NCBI GenBank assembly: GCA_030144725.1
Contig: JASKMD010000015.1
Span: 6,017,810-6,081,809 of the forward strand
Reading direction: 5' to 3'
From: Haematococcus lacustris
Lineage: Eukaryota > Chlorophyta > Chlorophyceae > Chlamydomonadales > Haematococcaceae
Length of the DNA stretch: 64,000 nt
Made by a program: the position numbers and the translations under genes. How positions within the stretch are numbered: position 1 is the stretch's first letter; each line of letters opens with the position of its first letter. Shown piece after piece: positions 11,012 through 20,200 of this stretch. The notes under the pieces were generated by a model. It was not told where the DNA came from. It saw only the letters and a program-made list of their open reading frames with translations, and ran no database searches.

Positions 11012-11211
11012 TAGATAGTGGAAGCGCCCGGGGCGTTTTAGGCCCCCAAAAACACTCGGCCTCGGCGCTGGAGCGTAACAGCTCTCGACCTCAGCCAGCA
11101 GCCGCGTCGCTACGCTCCGCGGCTGCTGGCTTCGGTCTCGAGCTGTTACGCTCCAGCGCCTCGGCCTCGCGTTTTTAGGGCGCCTAAAACTTCCGGCGCT
11201 TCCACTATCTA
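11012..11211. repeat. 200-bp foldback (hairpin) unit 1
   Basis: Long inverted repeat from TAGATAGTGGAAGCGCC to GGCGCTTCCACTATCTA. The arms are about 90 bp and the loop is short (around TCGCTACGCTC). A few mismatches and bulges interrupt the arms. Confidence 0.85.
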
Positions 11212-11415
11212 CTACTTAGTTCCCTATTATGCTCTTAAAAACGCGGGACGCGGACCATTTTTAGAAAAGTGCATAGCTGGTTCAAACTGGCTACCGTTGC
11301 AAGTCGCGTATGGTGCTACCACGCCCCGCCCTTCGCTCCAAAACAAAGTGTTGCTCCAGAAGTGCGGCTTCGCCGCACAGAATGTAGCCACAACGCACCA
11401 AAAACGGAACTAAAC

Positions 11416-11615
11416 TAGATAGTGGAAGCGCCCGGGGCGTTTTAGGCCCCCCAAAACACTCGGCCTCGGCGCTGGAGCGTAACAGCTCTCGACCTCAGCC
11501 AGCAGCCGCGTCGCTACGCTCCGCGGCTGCTGGCTTCGGTCTCGAGCTGTTACGCTCCAGCGCCTCGGCCTCGCATTTTTAGGGCGCCTAAAACTACCGG
11601 CGCTTCCACTATCTA
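11416..11615. repeat. 200-bp foldback (hairpin) unit 2
   Basis: Second copy of the foldback, with the same ends and loop as unit 1 and a handful of single-base differences. Confidence 0.85.
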
Positions 11616-11703
11616 CTACTTAATATTAAGTGGTAGTAAGCGACTTAATACTTAATATGACGCTTAATTAGACTTAATTAAGAAACCGCTCCCTACTGGC
11701 GAG

Positions 11704-12639
11704 GCAATGGGACCATGCCATGCGGGGTTAAGGGAGCTTCCAGCCCACCATGCATGGGACAGGCTGGCGCAAGACACATGTTCGCAGGCCTGCAGGCTCA
11801 ACTAACTACAGGCCTGACTACAACTTGACTCAGTCCCTAAAAGTTAGTGAATGCAGATGTGCCCGTCTTGCTGCCCTTCTTGACATCCCTCTGCAAGAAC
11901 CCTTTCATCTGTCAAACACGAACCTTATGCTCCTGGTCGATGCATGGCTGGCACAACCTTGAAGGCTGGGACCAGGTGCCGCACCTCATCAGCCCAGCTG
12001 GCAACCACGCCAATCCCAACATAGCCAGGCGGCAGTCTCCTGGCAGCCTCAGAGCCCAGACCTTGCACTCCCTGCCAGCCGTCAGTCAACGCCAAGGGCA
12101 AAGGCAAGGGTAGGGCCAAGGGCATGAACCCTGTGGCTGCTGGCAGGGGTGTAGAGAGCTGCATGGCATCATCCTCTGCATGGCCTCTGCTGTGACCACC
12201 ATCGTTTTCTTCGGCCCCTTGGCCCCTCAAGCTGCCTCTGTCATGCTGCTGGTACACTGAGCTGAGGTTGGGCATCACCGCATGTAGGTCATGCCCATTC
12301 TAGGCTACAACTTTGTCACAAGTGTCAATGCAGGTGGGAGGCGCCCATGCAATGAGCACAGAATGTTTACTACATACAGACAAAACACCACCCTAGTGTG
12401 TGGGTCCCATGATGTTTTGTTGCAGAGGCATGTGCTGCCTGTGGGCCAATGCCTATGGTGCTGATAATGCAGGTACAGGCACATACCAGTCGTAGGGTAT
12501 GGAGATGCTAGTGTATGAGCACCGCACCAACCGTGCCGGCTCAATATGGAACAGTCAACAGCGGAGCTTCCATTTAGAACGCGGCCTGCTTCCATCAACT
12601 ACCCTAGATTGAAAGGTGAAGTCAAATCCACCACCCAAC
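11704..12639. other. Unassigned region, no supported gene
   Basis: Only short frames with low-complexity translations are seen, and none matches a family I recognise. A splice-structured host gene cannot be excluded, but no conserved domain is visible. Confidence 0.4.
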
Positions 12640-13440
12640 GATAGAATGGTTTCTCCACCACACCCCCCCGCTGCCACACTTCCAACCCCACTCTGCCCCC
12701 TGGACCCACTGGCTGAGTGACAAGACAGAGGTGGAAGAGGCTGCAGAGGTTGGTGAGGGAGGGATGGCTGACAGCCCTTAAAAGCATGAAGTCGCCCACT
12801 CTGCCGCCCACTGTAAGGCTTGAGCCCCAACCTGCTGGGCATCCTCCATAGCCAGCAATGGGTAGCCCCGCACCAGGGTATGGGATATGAGAGCACGCCG
12901 GCGAGAGGTATGCTGGGCAGCCCAACCCGCGGAGCGCTGACACAATGCGCCGTGGGGGGCCGGGCAGGCCAGCCTCTGGGGAGGTTGCCGCTCACACCTG
13001 GTTTGTCCCGGGCAAGGGCCAGAAGGTGAAAGGCAGGGTGGAGGTGGGGGGCTGGCGGGGAGAAGGATAAAGACATCCACGCCGCTCGTTGGGGCTGCTG
13101 CTGCAAATGTGGCAGCTGCTTATGTAGGTGGCGTTGCCTGCAGAGAGTGGTTGCTTGCATGGCTGCTTGCAGCTCGCGTCGCAGGCAGGCCTGCATGGGC
13201 TGGCCCGGCAACCCAGCAGCTACATGCCCACACCGCTTGGCGGACCAACATGTGTTGCTTTCACGGCAGGAGACCACCTCCCCCCTTTGCTGGGTGCCCA
13301 GACTGGAGCAGACTCGGAACCCATAGCATGGGGCTGCGGGTGCAAAGCGACCCTCCTGACTACCAGCATGGAGGCTGAATCGATGCATTGAGGCAGGTTA
13401 GGCGGGGAAAGGCCTATGAACTCCCCACAAAAGTGAGCCA
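12640..13440 (-). pseudogene. Diverged family-1-like LINE ORF2 relic
   Basis: On the minus strand the translation resembles the ORF2 segment that follows the reverse transcriptase: the WKQHMLARHAVW, RRELQAAMQAA, HLHPAFHLLALAR and KPGVSGNLP blocks. Agreement is patchy and switches frame. It is clearly more diverged than the near-identical copies A, B, C and E, so it represents an older insertion or a related subfamily. It has no endonuclease, no RT core and no 3' tail. Confidence 0.7.
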
Positions 13441-13829
13441 GCAACCGCTGTGATTAGGGAGCAGATGATAGGCAAGGCCAAACAGCTGTACCAGGCTGAC
13501 GAGTACGAGGCTGAAACCATTACCACACCCGGCAAACACGTGCATGTGTCTTATGCTTGCCTGTGCCATGCCTGGTCGGCTGCGGCTCATCATCACCCGT
13601 TGCAGGACAGTGTAGGTAGCTCATGGCGTCTTTTGACCGTCGCACTGAGTCAAGCTGTGGTGAAGCCCGCAGCCATATCAGGCATTGGAGAGGGCATGCT
13701 TTGGTGTGCACGTCTTACTGACTGCATAAATATCCTGGATTGGTGAAAGGTAGCTGGCTGAGTTGCAAACATTGTATTAGTTGGGGGCGCCCGAGTAGAC
13801 CTGGGTTTACAAAATATGACGCGACAGCG
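13441..13829. other. Unassigned spacer with a diverged fragment of the tRNA upstream repeat
   Basis: The stretch near 13,605-13,675 is a diverged copy of 13,918-13,985 (GACAGTGT...GTAGCTC then GTCGCACTGAGTCAAGCTG). Otherwise nothing is recognised. Confidence 0.45.
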
Positions 13830-14355
13830 CCCAAAATCGTGTAACGAGTTGAAGAGGGCCTTGGACCATGAGCTTAGATGACGAGTTCAAACCGCCTAAC
13901 AGCAGCATTGCGCGTCGCAAGACAGTGTGGGTAGCTCGTGGCTTCTTTTAGCGTCGCACTGAGTCAAGCTGTGGTGAAGCCCGCAGCCTCGCCAGGAGAC
14001 GTGCGCGGACGCTGACATTGATGCAGGCAAGCACCCCGTAGCCGGGAGTTTGAAACAGCCAGGGGCATCGTGAATACGTGCCGTAGCTTATCTCCCCTTA
14101 CAGCTCGCTTCACTGAACTTTGCAAGGCTCGTAGGACGGGTGTCATTTGCTTGGACATCTGCTTGGACATTAGGGCGCTTTCCAGCCACCGATGGCTGAC
14201 AGCCGCGTCCTGGTTTAAAGGCGTGGTACATGCGTGCGTCCGCTGCAGTGGAGAGAGCCCATTTGTTCTACCTTTGGGCTCCAATACCCATCCGTACACC
14301 TACATAGTTCTTGCGAAGCACAATCAGTTATCTGCATTCAAATACTTGCCTTCCC
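13830..14355 (+). repeat. tRNA-Tyr upstream repeat (copy 2)
   Basis: Almost identical to 34,755-35,277 (constant offset 20,922) and, inverted, to the segment starting at 9272. The last ~22 bp before the tRNA (ATTCAAATACTTGCC then a C-rich run) is also shared with the otherwise different locus at 33,157-33,179. Confidence 0.8.
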
Positions 14356-14439
14356 CCGATATTAGCTCAGTTGGTAGAGCACGTGACTGTAGAGGTTGCA
14401 TTCATCATGGGGTCGCTGGTTCGATTCCGGCAGACCGGA
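14356..14439 (+). tRNA. tRNA-Tyr(GUA), intron-containing, acceptor stem mutated (probable pseudogene)
   Basis: It is 84 nt long. A box TAGCTCAGTTGG, anticodon GTA followed by an 11-nt intron, and B box GGTTCGATTCC are all present. The 5' acceptor strand reads CCGATAT instead of CCGGTCT, giving two mismatches (positions 4 and 6) against the 3' strand AGACCGG. It may be transcribed but is unlikely to fold well. It lies directly before LINE copy C. Just downstream, about 69 bp of the LINE 5' end is missing compared with copies A and E. Confidence 0.8.
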
Positions 14440-14724
14440 AGGTCCACTTTGGGGGTTGACCCTTCCATCTCAAAGCTCAGCAGTCTAGTGGCAGCCGTGC
14501 GCCGTGATAGCAGCCGTGCGCTGAGGTGAACCCCGCGGGAGGCAAGTCGGAAACTTTATTTCCCGCACCTTCGCCAAGCTTAGTGGCATGTAACCGCGTC
14601 GTCTTATCCGTACTAACGCGTGGGAGATTGCGTGTGGAGCCCTTTTTCCCGGAGGCGAGGACCTCCTCCCTTGCAGTCAGCGATAGGGAGCAAGGACACG
14701 CTCCCTAGGCGCTTGACGTCGCTT

Positions 14725-14772
14725 TGGTGACCGCACCAAGACCACACCGGGGTGGTCGAAGTGCGGTCGCCA
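14725..14772 (+). promoter_or_regulatory. Nested stem-loop in LINE 5' UTR
   Basis: Outer arms TGG-GACCGCAC / GTGCGGTC-CCA (with one T-G wobble) enclose inner arms GACCAC / GTGGTC and an ACCGG loop. The structure lies about 130-210 nt before the likely ORF1 starts and is kept in copies A, C and E. Role unknown: it could aid cap-independent ORF1 translation, RNA packaging, or be a transcription-level inverted repeat. Confidence 0.5.
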
Positions 14773-14902
14773 GTTGGCTGCGGTGAGCTCCCCACAAGCT
14801 CACAGCCGCTTTAGCAAGCCTTTAGCGCAGCAGCAGCAGCTGTAGTACATTCTACAGCAGCAGCAGCAGCCCCTAGCAGCCCCCTACCAGCCCTCACCCC
14901 CT

Positions 14903-17242
14903 TTGCGTGCCCCTCCTTGTGCCCTCTTATTGAGGTACATGGCTACCATGGACGCTGAGGGATTCACGACAGTGCCAGCCCGCAAGGCCAAGGCAGCTGT
15001 CAGCTACAGCACGGCAGCCCGTGCAGGTGCTGGAACCTCGGGCGGGCAGGGCGCTGCCCCTCGCCCGGTGCCCGGTACAGCCCAGCGCGGCGCCCGCCGC
15101 CCCCTGGAGGTGGCCCAGCCAATTGTGCTGGCAGCACCCAGCGCGGCAATCAAGGAGCTGGCAGCCCTGGTGGTGACCCCCAAGGACAGCCTGGTCCTCC
15201 GAGCCCACCACAGCCCATCCGACATGGCAGTGCTGCGGCGTTACGGCTTCACAGCCGACGCATGCGCAGTCAGCGCAGTCAGTGCAGCAAACCAGCTGCT
15301 GCCAGCAGGTGCCCGCCTGCTAGAACGGGGCCACGCGCCCTCACCCTTCGTGGTGCGGGCTGCAGATGGTACGCCAGTGCGGGGCTCGGTGCAGGTAACT
15401 CTGGAAGGCCCAGCGGCCAGCATTGCCGCCATCAAGAGCGCCATGCTCCTAGACACAGGCAGCCTGCAGTGCCTGACAGGTTCTGTCCCTGCCTGGCACC
15501 GCTTGCAGCTGTGTCAAGGGGTGGGCCGACAAGCTGTTGAGTTCCACCTGACCAGCATCAGGTCCAGCAGCAGCCTGGCAGCCACAGAGCAGGCCACATC
15601 TATGGCTATGGAGCTGATGAAGCAGTTTGGGCAGGAGTCTCTGCACGGCCTGCAGGTAGTGTGGGTTGGTTGGTATGACGCAGCCACCTGCACCATCCAA
15701 CACCGCGTAGCCTCAGCAGGCAACCCCCTTCCACCCCTCGTCCAGCTCTCCCTCCCCACTCGGGCCACGGGCCTAGTGGCCTTGACCTGTGGGGGCCGTG
15801 AGGCCTTCAGCCTCCCAGGGCGCCGCACGGTGCCTATCTCTGTGCCTGAACTGCAGCTGCAACTGCAGTTGGAGCGGGTGACAGACCGCCTTACGCTTGA
15901 GCAGAGGGTTGGGATGGTGGAACAGTGGAACATGCAGCACCTGGCTGAGGAGGGGGGGCCTGCCCCCGAGCAGGACCTACAGCCCCCTGCCCCTGCCCCA
16001 GCCACTACCACTGCCCCAGCCCCAGACCCTGCCCCTGCCCTTGCCCCTGCCCTTGCCCCAGACCCAGCCCCAGCCCTAGCCCCTGCCCTGGCCACCCCGA
16101 TGACCCACCCCCTGGTCCCACCCCCAGCACCCAGCCCCAGCGCCCACCACCAGGACCCCACCCCTGCGGCAGCCCACCCACCCCCTGATCCCCCCTTGGT
16201 CGCCGTGGTGGGGGCAACCTCCTGCGGTGTAGCTGCAGCAGACGCAGCGACCCACCCCACCGACAACCCACTGAGCGGTGCGGCCAATGGAGGGGCACCG
16301 TTTGTAGCCGACACCACTGCCTCGGCCGTCGCCAGCCCCACCCTAACCCCTACGGCCTTTGGCAGCCCAGTCTCCCAGGAGCCTCACCGCGGCGCCGATG
16401 CTACACTGCCCTTGAGGAGAAGGGAGGGGCTGGCAGCTGGGGAGGCACACGCCGCAGCCTACAAGCCCTCCAACTCCTACGCCTTTGTGGGGCAGGACTG
16501 TGACCGCTGTGGCCAGCCGGAAAGCGAGCACTCGCCTCCCCTTGGCCTGTGCCCTGTGCCAGCCCGCACCTCCGGGAGCAGCTCCTATGGGGGCAGCTGT
16601 GAGGGTAGCGACAGCGATGAGGGCATGGGAGTGGGAGAGCGCACCAAGCGAGAGCGTGAGGTTGCGGGATCCCCCCTCAGCAGCGATGCAGAAGGGGCCA
16701 CCACCGCAGCGACCACAACTGCAGCAAGGCAGGGGATCAAGCAAGGGAACAAGGGGGGCAAGGGCAAGGGCAAGCGCCGCACTCCCGCCGGGGCGAAGAT
16801 ACCCCTTGCTGCGCGGGCCGCGCATAAGCTAGACCCCAACCAGGTGCTGAAAGCTGATCGGGACCCCAACTGCCACATGTTCTATGTGCCAGACAGCCAA
16901 GTGCGTGAGCCCCGCCACGTGGCCTTGGATGGGGTCCATGGCCCTCGCCGGGGCGAGCAGCCCCACCCCCCAACCACACCAGCAGCAGCAGCCACAGCAC
17001 ACCAGCAGCAGCACCAGCCAGCCGCCCAGCCGCCCCTCCCCCCCTCTTTTGCTCCCTCTGCCCCCCCCACTGAAACCGGCCTCACGGCTACTGTCAGTGA
17101 GGAGATAGAGGGAGCGCCCCGCCTCAGCCACCCGTTGGAAGGGGTGGGCACGGTGGCGGAGGTCATGGTGGTGTGTGATTCAGCAGGTGGGCATGAGCAG
17201 TTAGACCCCCCCCCATCTACCCTATGTCACAACCTCGAGTAG
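14903..17242 (+). CDS. LINE ORF1 protein (copy C), 779 aa
   Basis: Gag-like protein expected to bind element RNA in the RNP. The N-terminal ~350 residues look folded and end in a Gln/Leu/Glu-rich, possibly helical stretch (about 315-350). Residues 358-400 are a Pro/Ala repeat. A CCHC-like knuckle with spacing C-x2-C-x6-H-x6-C sits at Cys533, Cys536, His543 and Cys550; this differs from the retroviral C-x2-C-x4-H-x4-C. A Gly/Lys-rich basic patch follows, and the C-terminus is Pro/Gln/His low complexity. Met13 and Met16 are better starts than the first ATG because Met16 has a GCTACCATGG context. The last 19 bases overlap ORF2 in another frame. Assignment as ORF1 rests on position and knuckle; I recognise no named family. 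Confidence 0.85.
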   Translation: MRAPPCALLLRYMATMDAEGFTTVPARKAKAAVSYSTAARAGAGTSGGQGAAPRPVPGTAQRGARRPLEVAQPIVLAAPSAAIKELAALVVTPKDSLVLRAHHSPSDMAVLRRYGFTADACAVSAVSAANQLLPAGARLLERGHAPSPFVVRAADGTPVRGSVQVTLEGPAASIAAIKSAMLLDTGSLQCLTGSVPAWHRLQLCQGVGRQAVEFHLTSIRSSSSLAATEQATSMAMELMKQFGQESLHGLQVVWVGWYDAATCTIQHRVASAGNPLPPLVQLSLPTRATGLVALTCGGREAFSLPGRRTVPISVPELQLQLQLERVTDRLTLEQRVGMVEQWNMQHLAEEGGPAPEQDLQPPAPAPATTTAPAPDPAPALAPALAPDPAPALAPALATPMTHPLVPPPAPSPSAHHQDPTPAAAHPPPDPPLVAVVGATSCGVAAADAATHPTDNPLSGAANGGAPFVADTTASAVASPTLTPTAFGSPVSQEPHRGADATLPLRRREGLAAGEAHAAAYKPSNSYAFVGQDCDRCGQPESEHSPPLGLCPVPARTSGSSSYGGSCEGSDSDEGMGVGERTKREREVAGSPLSSDAEGATTAATTTAARQGIKQGNKGGKGKGKRRTPAGAKIPLAARAAHKLDPNQVLKADRDPNCHMFYVPDSQVREPRHVALDGVHGPRRGEQPHPPTTPAAAATAHQQQHQPAAQPPLPPSFAPSAPPTETGLTATVSEEIEGAPRLSHPLEGVGTVAEVMVVCDSAGGHEQLDPPPSTLCHNLE

Positions 17243-20200
17243 CCAGCTTTGCCCCTGGTAGCCACACCCCCGGCCTGCGCCTGGCCACCCATAACATTCA
17301 GGGCTTTGCCAACCGAGCCTCCACTGCCCAGGGTGTGTGGTCTCAGGGGTGCACCATCACCCACCGTACCAAAGTGCATGACCTAGTGTACCTGTGGGGC
17401 AAGGTCTTGAGGCTGCATGTAGTGTGCGTGCAAGAGACTAAGCTTAGCGGGGCTAGCAGGGCAGACAACCACACAGGCTCAGCGGGAGTGGAAGCTAGGA
17501 TCCAGGCGGCAGCGCACGACCTAGGCATTCCAGGGTACACGTGCTTCTGGGCCAGCTACCCTTCTGGGGCCAGCAAGGGTGTGGGAGTGCTAGTGCGCTC
17601 AGACCTCCTTCGTGCCGGCCACATCACCATTCGCCCTGACAATGTCCACCCCGAGTGTGATGGTCGCAGGCTGGCTGTGCGCTTGAACTGCTTTGGGCAT
17701 GATCTCACTCTGCTTTGCCTGTACATGCCGTGTGAGGGCACGGGTCAGACTAGGTACCTTAAAGAGGAGGTTTGCCCTTGGATTCAGCGCCACACCCGGC
17801 CCGGTAGCCACCTAGTGTTGTTGGGGGACATGAACATGGTCTTTCAAGGTGCTAGAGACTGCCTTCCGGGCTGGAATAGGGACTCCCGCGAGCATCACAT
17901 CCTAGATCCAGCCCAAGGCACTCATACTCACCGTCAGTCCACCATCGCCGACTACACCACCTCAGCGCCACACGCCATGAACACCATCCTCAACACCCAT
18001 GGCCTGATAGACTGCTACCGTCACAAGCACCCCACCTCCCACACCTTCTCTTGCTTCCACCACGCCCGCTGTCGGTTGCTTGACAGGATCTTTGCCCCCG
18101 ATGCTCTGTTACAGTATGTAGAGCAATGCCATGTGGACTGTCGCGCAGTGTCAGATCACAGACCTGTAGTCATGCACATCAGGCCGGGAGTAGCCCAGAC
18201 ACACAAGGGCCACCCTTTCCCTCGCCACCGCATCCACTTTGACAAGCATGACGTTCTGCTGCAAGAGTTTCAAGGGTGGGCAACCTCTCAGCTTGTTGCT
18301 GCCCCTATGGGTGATGACATCATTGAGTGGTGGCCTAGCTTCAAGGTTGCCCTTGCCGGTATGATCAGGGTGTTGAACACCAAGGCTAGGACTCTGCAGG
18401 AGGTTCCAGGGGCTGAGGAGGTTCACGTAGCTGACAGAGAGTTGGTTGCTGCTATCCAGGCCTTAGAGCTCACAGCAGGCAGCACCGCTCACAGCCTGCA
18501 GCGAGTAGTGGAGGCCAAAGCCCGGTATGTCAAGGCCTTAGCAGCCCATTCCTCTCCTGCCGACTTGAGAGCTAGGTGGCAGTGGCTGCATGAGGGGGAA
18601 CGGGCGGCTGCCCACTTTAAGGGTGTGCTTGCTCATGCTAACACTGCAGTGGTTGCTGTGCGCACACCAGGGGGAGGATTAGCCAGCACCCCAACCTCCA
18701 TCACTTCAGTCCTAGTAGCCCACTATGCCCGCATCTCCGCTGACCCTGTGTGTGAGGATGAGGCAGTGCAGCACGTGCTTGCCGCTGTCAGGGCCCACGC
18801 CACCCCAGTAGACCAGGGAGTAGCTAGTAGGGCGGGTGCTCCACAAGTGTCCTGTGAGGAGGTCAGGGCGGCTTGCAAGCACATGGCCCCAGGCACTGCC
18901 CCCGGTCCTGATGGTATGCCAGTTAATGTGTGGCGGGTAGGGAGGGGTTGCTTGCAGCCTCTGCTTGCTCGCTTGTTCACAGCCATAGGCAACACGCACT
19001 CCATGCCGCACATGTTCACGTGGGGGGCGGTGTGCCCCATCAGCAAATCAGGCAATGCCACCTCCCCAGCCAACTACCGCCCCATCACTCTGTTAAACAC
19101 TGACTACCGTGTCCTTGCCCGTGTGTTGAATGCTCGCTTAGTAGGTGTGCTTGCTGATAGTATAGGCCCAGAGCAGTCGGCCTTCCTTCCCAAGAGGCTC
19201 ATAGGGGACAACATCAATTTCCTCCAATTGCTCCCAGCGGCTTTGCGTGCGCAACAGGGCATGCCAGGGTTGCCTTCTTCTGCAGCAGTGGCCTTCATTG
19301 ACTTTGCCAAAGCGTATGACACCATCAGTCGCCCCTTCTTGTATGCTGTGATTGAGGCTGTAGGAGCAGGTGCCTTTCTGCCATGGGTGAAGGCGTTGCT
19401 GTCAGACTGCCGTGCCTGCGTGGTAGTCAATGGGTGCAAGTCCCCGTGGGCCCAATGGGAGGCTGGAGTGCGTCAGGGCTGCCCTCTGTCACCTTCCCTC
19501 TACCTCTTTGTGGCTTGGGCCCTGTCGTGTTGGCTGCAAGCGCAACCTAGACTGGGTGTTGTAGTGGCAGGCCAGCGCCGCGTGTGCATGCAGTTTGCTG
19601 ATGACACAGAAGTTTTCATTCGCTCCTTGGCTGAGGCTGATGTGCAACCCTTGTGCTTGTGCATGGCGGTTTTCAAGCAGGCCTCAGGTCAAGACATGAA
19701 CACAGACAAGAGCACCCTCTTACACATAGGCACCCCCACCACGCCTCCCTCACCTAGTGTTGTATGCGGTATGCCTGTGGTCACCATGCAAAAGGCCCTA
19801 GGGGTTCACATCCACAATGACACTGATGATGTTCCGCACACCACATCCATTTGGACAAGACTGATTGAGGGGGTAGAGCACTCCTTCACTAAGCTGGCCC
19901 GCCTGCACATGTCAGCCATGGGAAGGGGTCTAGCGGCCTCCACGTTTGCCGTCAGTCGTTTCCTGTTTCATGGGGAGTTCATGGGCCTCCCCCCCCCTCC
20001 CCTGCTGCAACGCATCACCTCAGCCTCCCAGAAGCTGGTAGATAGGGGGGTCCCACCTGATAGCAGCACCCGCAGCCCCATGCCCGGGGTCCCCGGCCTG
20101 CTCCTGTCCGGGGCGCCCAGCCAAGGGGGTTTTGGCCTCCTGCCATGGAAGCAACACATGCTGGCCCGCCATGCGGTGTGGGCGTGCAAGCTGCTGGGGT

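Larger units (their letters stand above)
10811..11618. repeat. Two tandem 404-bp units inside the hAT-like element
   Basis: The unit starting CTTAGTTCCC at 10,811 restarts at 11,215 with very few substitutions. Each unit ends in a 200-bp foldback (separate entries). There is no coding potential. Confidence 0.85.
10133..11703. mobile_element. Non-autonomous hAT-like DNA transposon with 8-bp TSD
   Basis: The element proper is 10,141-11,695. It is flanked by identical 8-bp copies of CTGGCGAG (10,133-10,140 and 11,696-11,703). The termini are imperfect inverted repeats: TAGGGTGCGGTTCCT on the left and TAGGGAGCGGTTTCT (reverse complement) on the right, 13 of 15 matching. An 8-bp TSD and a 5'-TAGGG end (YARNG type) are hallmarks of the hAT superfamily. 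No transposase frame is present, so it would be mobilised in trans. The subterminal regions are rich in TTAA/TTAAT, and the centre holds two tandem 404-bp units. Confidence 0.7.

Noticed and set aside
11925..12278. 117-codon minus-strand frame in the spacer
   Set aside because: Low-complexity Pro/Leu run, no recognisable domain and no splice or expression evidence.
15514..16341. 275-codon antisense frame opposite LINE ORF1 (also opposite copies A and E)
   Set aside because: Antisense shadow of the Pro/Ala-rich GC-biased ORF1 region, no domain.
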